Assembly (NCBI RefSeq): GCF_004795035.1
Contig: NZ_SSBK01000002.1
Coordinates: 310,001-374,000, forward strand
Reading direction: 5' to 3'
DNA: 64,000 bases
Source: Streptomyces sp. A0958
Lineage (GTDB): Bacteria > Actinomycetota > Actinomycetes > Streptomycetales > Streptomycetaceae
Positions within the stretch are counted from its first letter, which is position 1. Each line of letters starts with the position of its first letter. Made by a program: the position numbers and the translations under genes. Below the pieces are notes generated by a model, which had not been told where the DNA came from, made no database searches, and saw nothing but the letters and a program-made list of their open reading frames with translations. This document shows positions 63,346 to 64,000 of the stretch, in pieces.

Positions 63346-64000
63346 TCAGCCGCCGAGCGCACCGCCGGCGCCGCCCGCCTCATCGGCGGCCAGCGGGTCG
63401 GTCCTCAGGTGGATGACACCGTAGTCGTAGGCATGCCGCCGGTAGACGACACTGGGCTCCTTCGTCTCGTTGTCGACGAACAGATAGAAGTCGTGTCCGA
63501 CCAACTCCATCTCGTAGAGCGCCTGGTCGAGCGACATGGGCGCCGCGACGTGCGTCTTCTCGCGCATCACCAGCGGCCCCTCGCCCTGTACCTCCAGCGA
63601 GCCGACCCTGGTGGTGGGTTCGGGCTGTGCCGTCTCGTCGATGATCAGTTCGCCGTCGCCGTTGAACGATGCCGCGTCCGGCACCATCTCGCCGACCTCC
63701 GCAGCGGGGATACGCCCCGTGCCCCGGCGGCTGTAGCGCTTGTCGTGCTGCTTGCGCAGCCGGGCCTCCAGCTTGCCGGTGGCCAGGTCCAGCGCTGCGT
63801 ACGGGTCGCCTGCGGCCGCTTCCGCCCTGATGACCGGTCCGCGCGAGCGGAGAGTGATCTCCACCCGGTCGCAGCGGTCTGCCTGACGGGGGTTCGGCTC
63901 CTTGGACACCTCCACGTCGAGGCTGATCACCTTGCCGTCGAACTTCTGGATCTTGTCCAGCTTCAGCTTCTCGGCCACGTGCTTGCGGAACCGCTCGGGC
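63346..64000 (-). CDS. hpf: long-form ribosome hibernation promoting factor, 5-prime end outside window
   Basis: About 218 C-terminal residues are visible; the reading frame continues past the right edge (upstream codons read PERFRKHVAEKLKLDKIQKFD). The N-terminal domain (S30AE fold) includes VEVSKEPNPRQADRCDRVEITLRSRGPVIRAEA and AALDLATGKLEARLRKQHDKRYSRR. The C-terminal domain (MSLDQALYEMELVGHDFYLFVDNETKEPSVVYRRHAYDYGVIHL) dimerises to join two 70S ribosomes into inactive 100S particles. The length shows it is the long form. A terminator follows. Confidence 0.93.
   Translation of the reverse strand, partial: PERFRKHVAEKLKLDKIQKFDGKVISLDVEVSKEPNPRQADRCDRVEITLRSRGPVIRAEAAAGDPYAALDLATGKLEARLRKQHDKRYSRRGTGRIPAAEVGEMVPDAASFNGDGELIIDETAQPEPTTRVGSLEVQGEGPLVMREKTHVAAPMSLDQALYEMELVGHDFYLFVDNETKEPSVVYRRHAYDYGVIHLRTDPLAADEAGGAGGALGG

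Overview
The window is a very GC-rich stretch of actinobacterial chromosome, almost certainly Streptomyces. The grounds are the strong third-position G/C bias, frequent GTG/TTG starts, translationally overlapping stops and starts, a tmRNA with a Streptomyces-type tag, an actinomycete matAB-like pair, PkaA/PkaB-type kinases and a 180-kDa NAD-glutamate dehydrogenase. From memory, gene order follows the S. coelicolor core region around SCO2943 to SCO3009. I see no insertion sequence, prophage, CRISPR array, tRNA or rRNA operon.

Layout. (1) 1-3.4 kb, minus strand: a sugar ABC importer (binding protein and two permeases, no ATPase) running into a GH20 beta-N-acetylhexosaminidase cut by the window edge. 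(2) 3.7-11.2 kb: DUF3039 and YqgE/AlgH proteins, murA, HU, an ACT-domain malic enzyme and a HelD-type RNA polymerase-associated helicase. (3) 11.4-14.3 kb: two GNAT acetyltransferases, a DUF1772 membrane protein and a HemD domain fused to a winged helix. (4) 14.5-18.9 kb: a tightly packed matA-matB-acyltransferase operon, probably making a PNAG-like exopolysaccharide. (5) 19.2-25.8 kb: tmRNA, smpB, an S41 protease, ftsX, ftsE, a small zinc-ribbon membrane protein, a wall-anchored LAETG protein and prfB. (6) 25.9-33 kb: two Ser/Thr kinases and, divergently, a large FHA/FtsK-like protein. (7) 33.3-37 kb: a second sugar ABC importer whose MalF-type permease carries an unusual extracytoplasmic insertion. 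(8) 37.3-49.3 kb: a cell-wall glycopolymer region with two large CDP-glycerol glycerophosphotransferase-like proteins, a glycosyltransferase/methyltransferase fusion, a GT-C protein, a half-size EamA protein, a TetR regulator and a TagG/TagH-type exporter. (9) 49.5-64 kb: NAD-glutamate dehydrogenase, a HAD hydrolase, a DUF6912-like protein, an Rv3235-like protein, secA, a GNAT, a YcaQ/AlkX-type glycosylase, a NarL-type response regulator and the long-form hibernation factor, cut by the right edge.

How they fit together. Much of the window concerns the cell surface: peptidoglycan precursor synthesis (murA), septal hydrolase control (ftsEX), protein export (secA), exopolysaccharide (matAB), a sortase substrate and a wall glycopolymer with its exporter. 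Trans-translation (ssrA and smpB) and translation termination or hibernation genes are interspersed. Both sugar importers lack an ATPase and probably share an unlinked MsiK-type ATPase.

The least explained parts are the glycopolymer region (fused enzymes, one degenerate GT2 domain, a repeat array before the exporter), the FHA/FtsK-like protein beside the kinases, the permease with an Ig-like insertion, and two promoters resembling the PafBC DNA-damage class.
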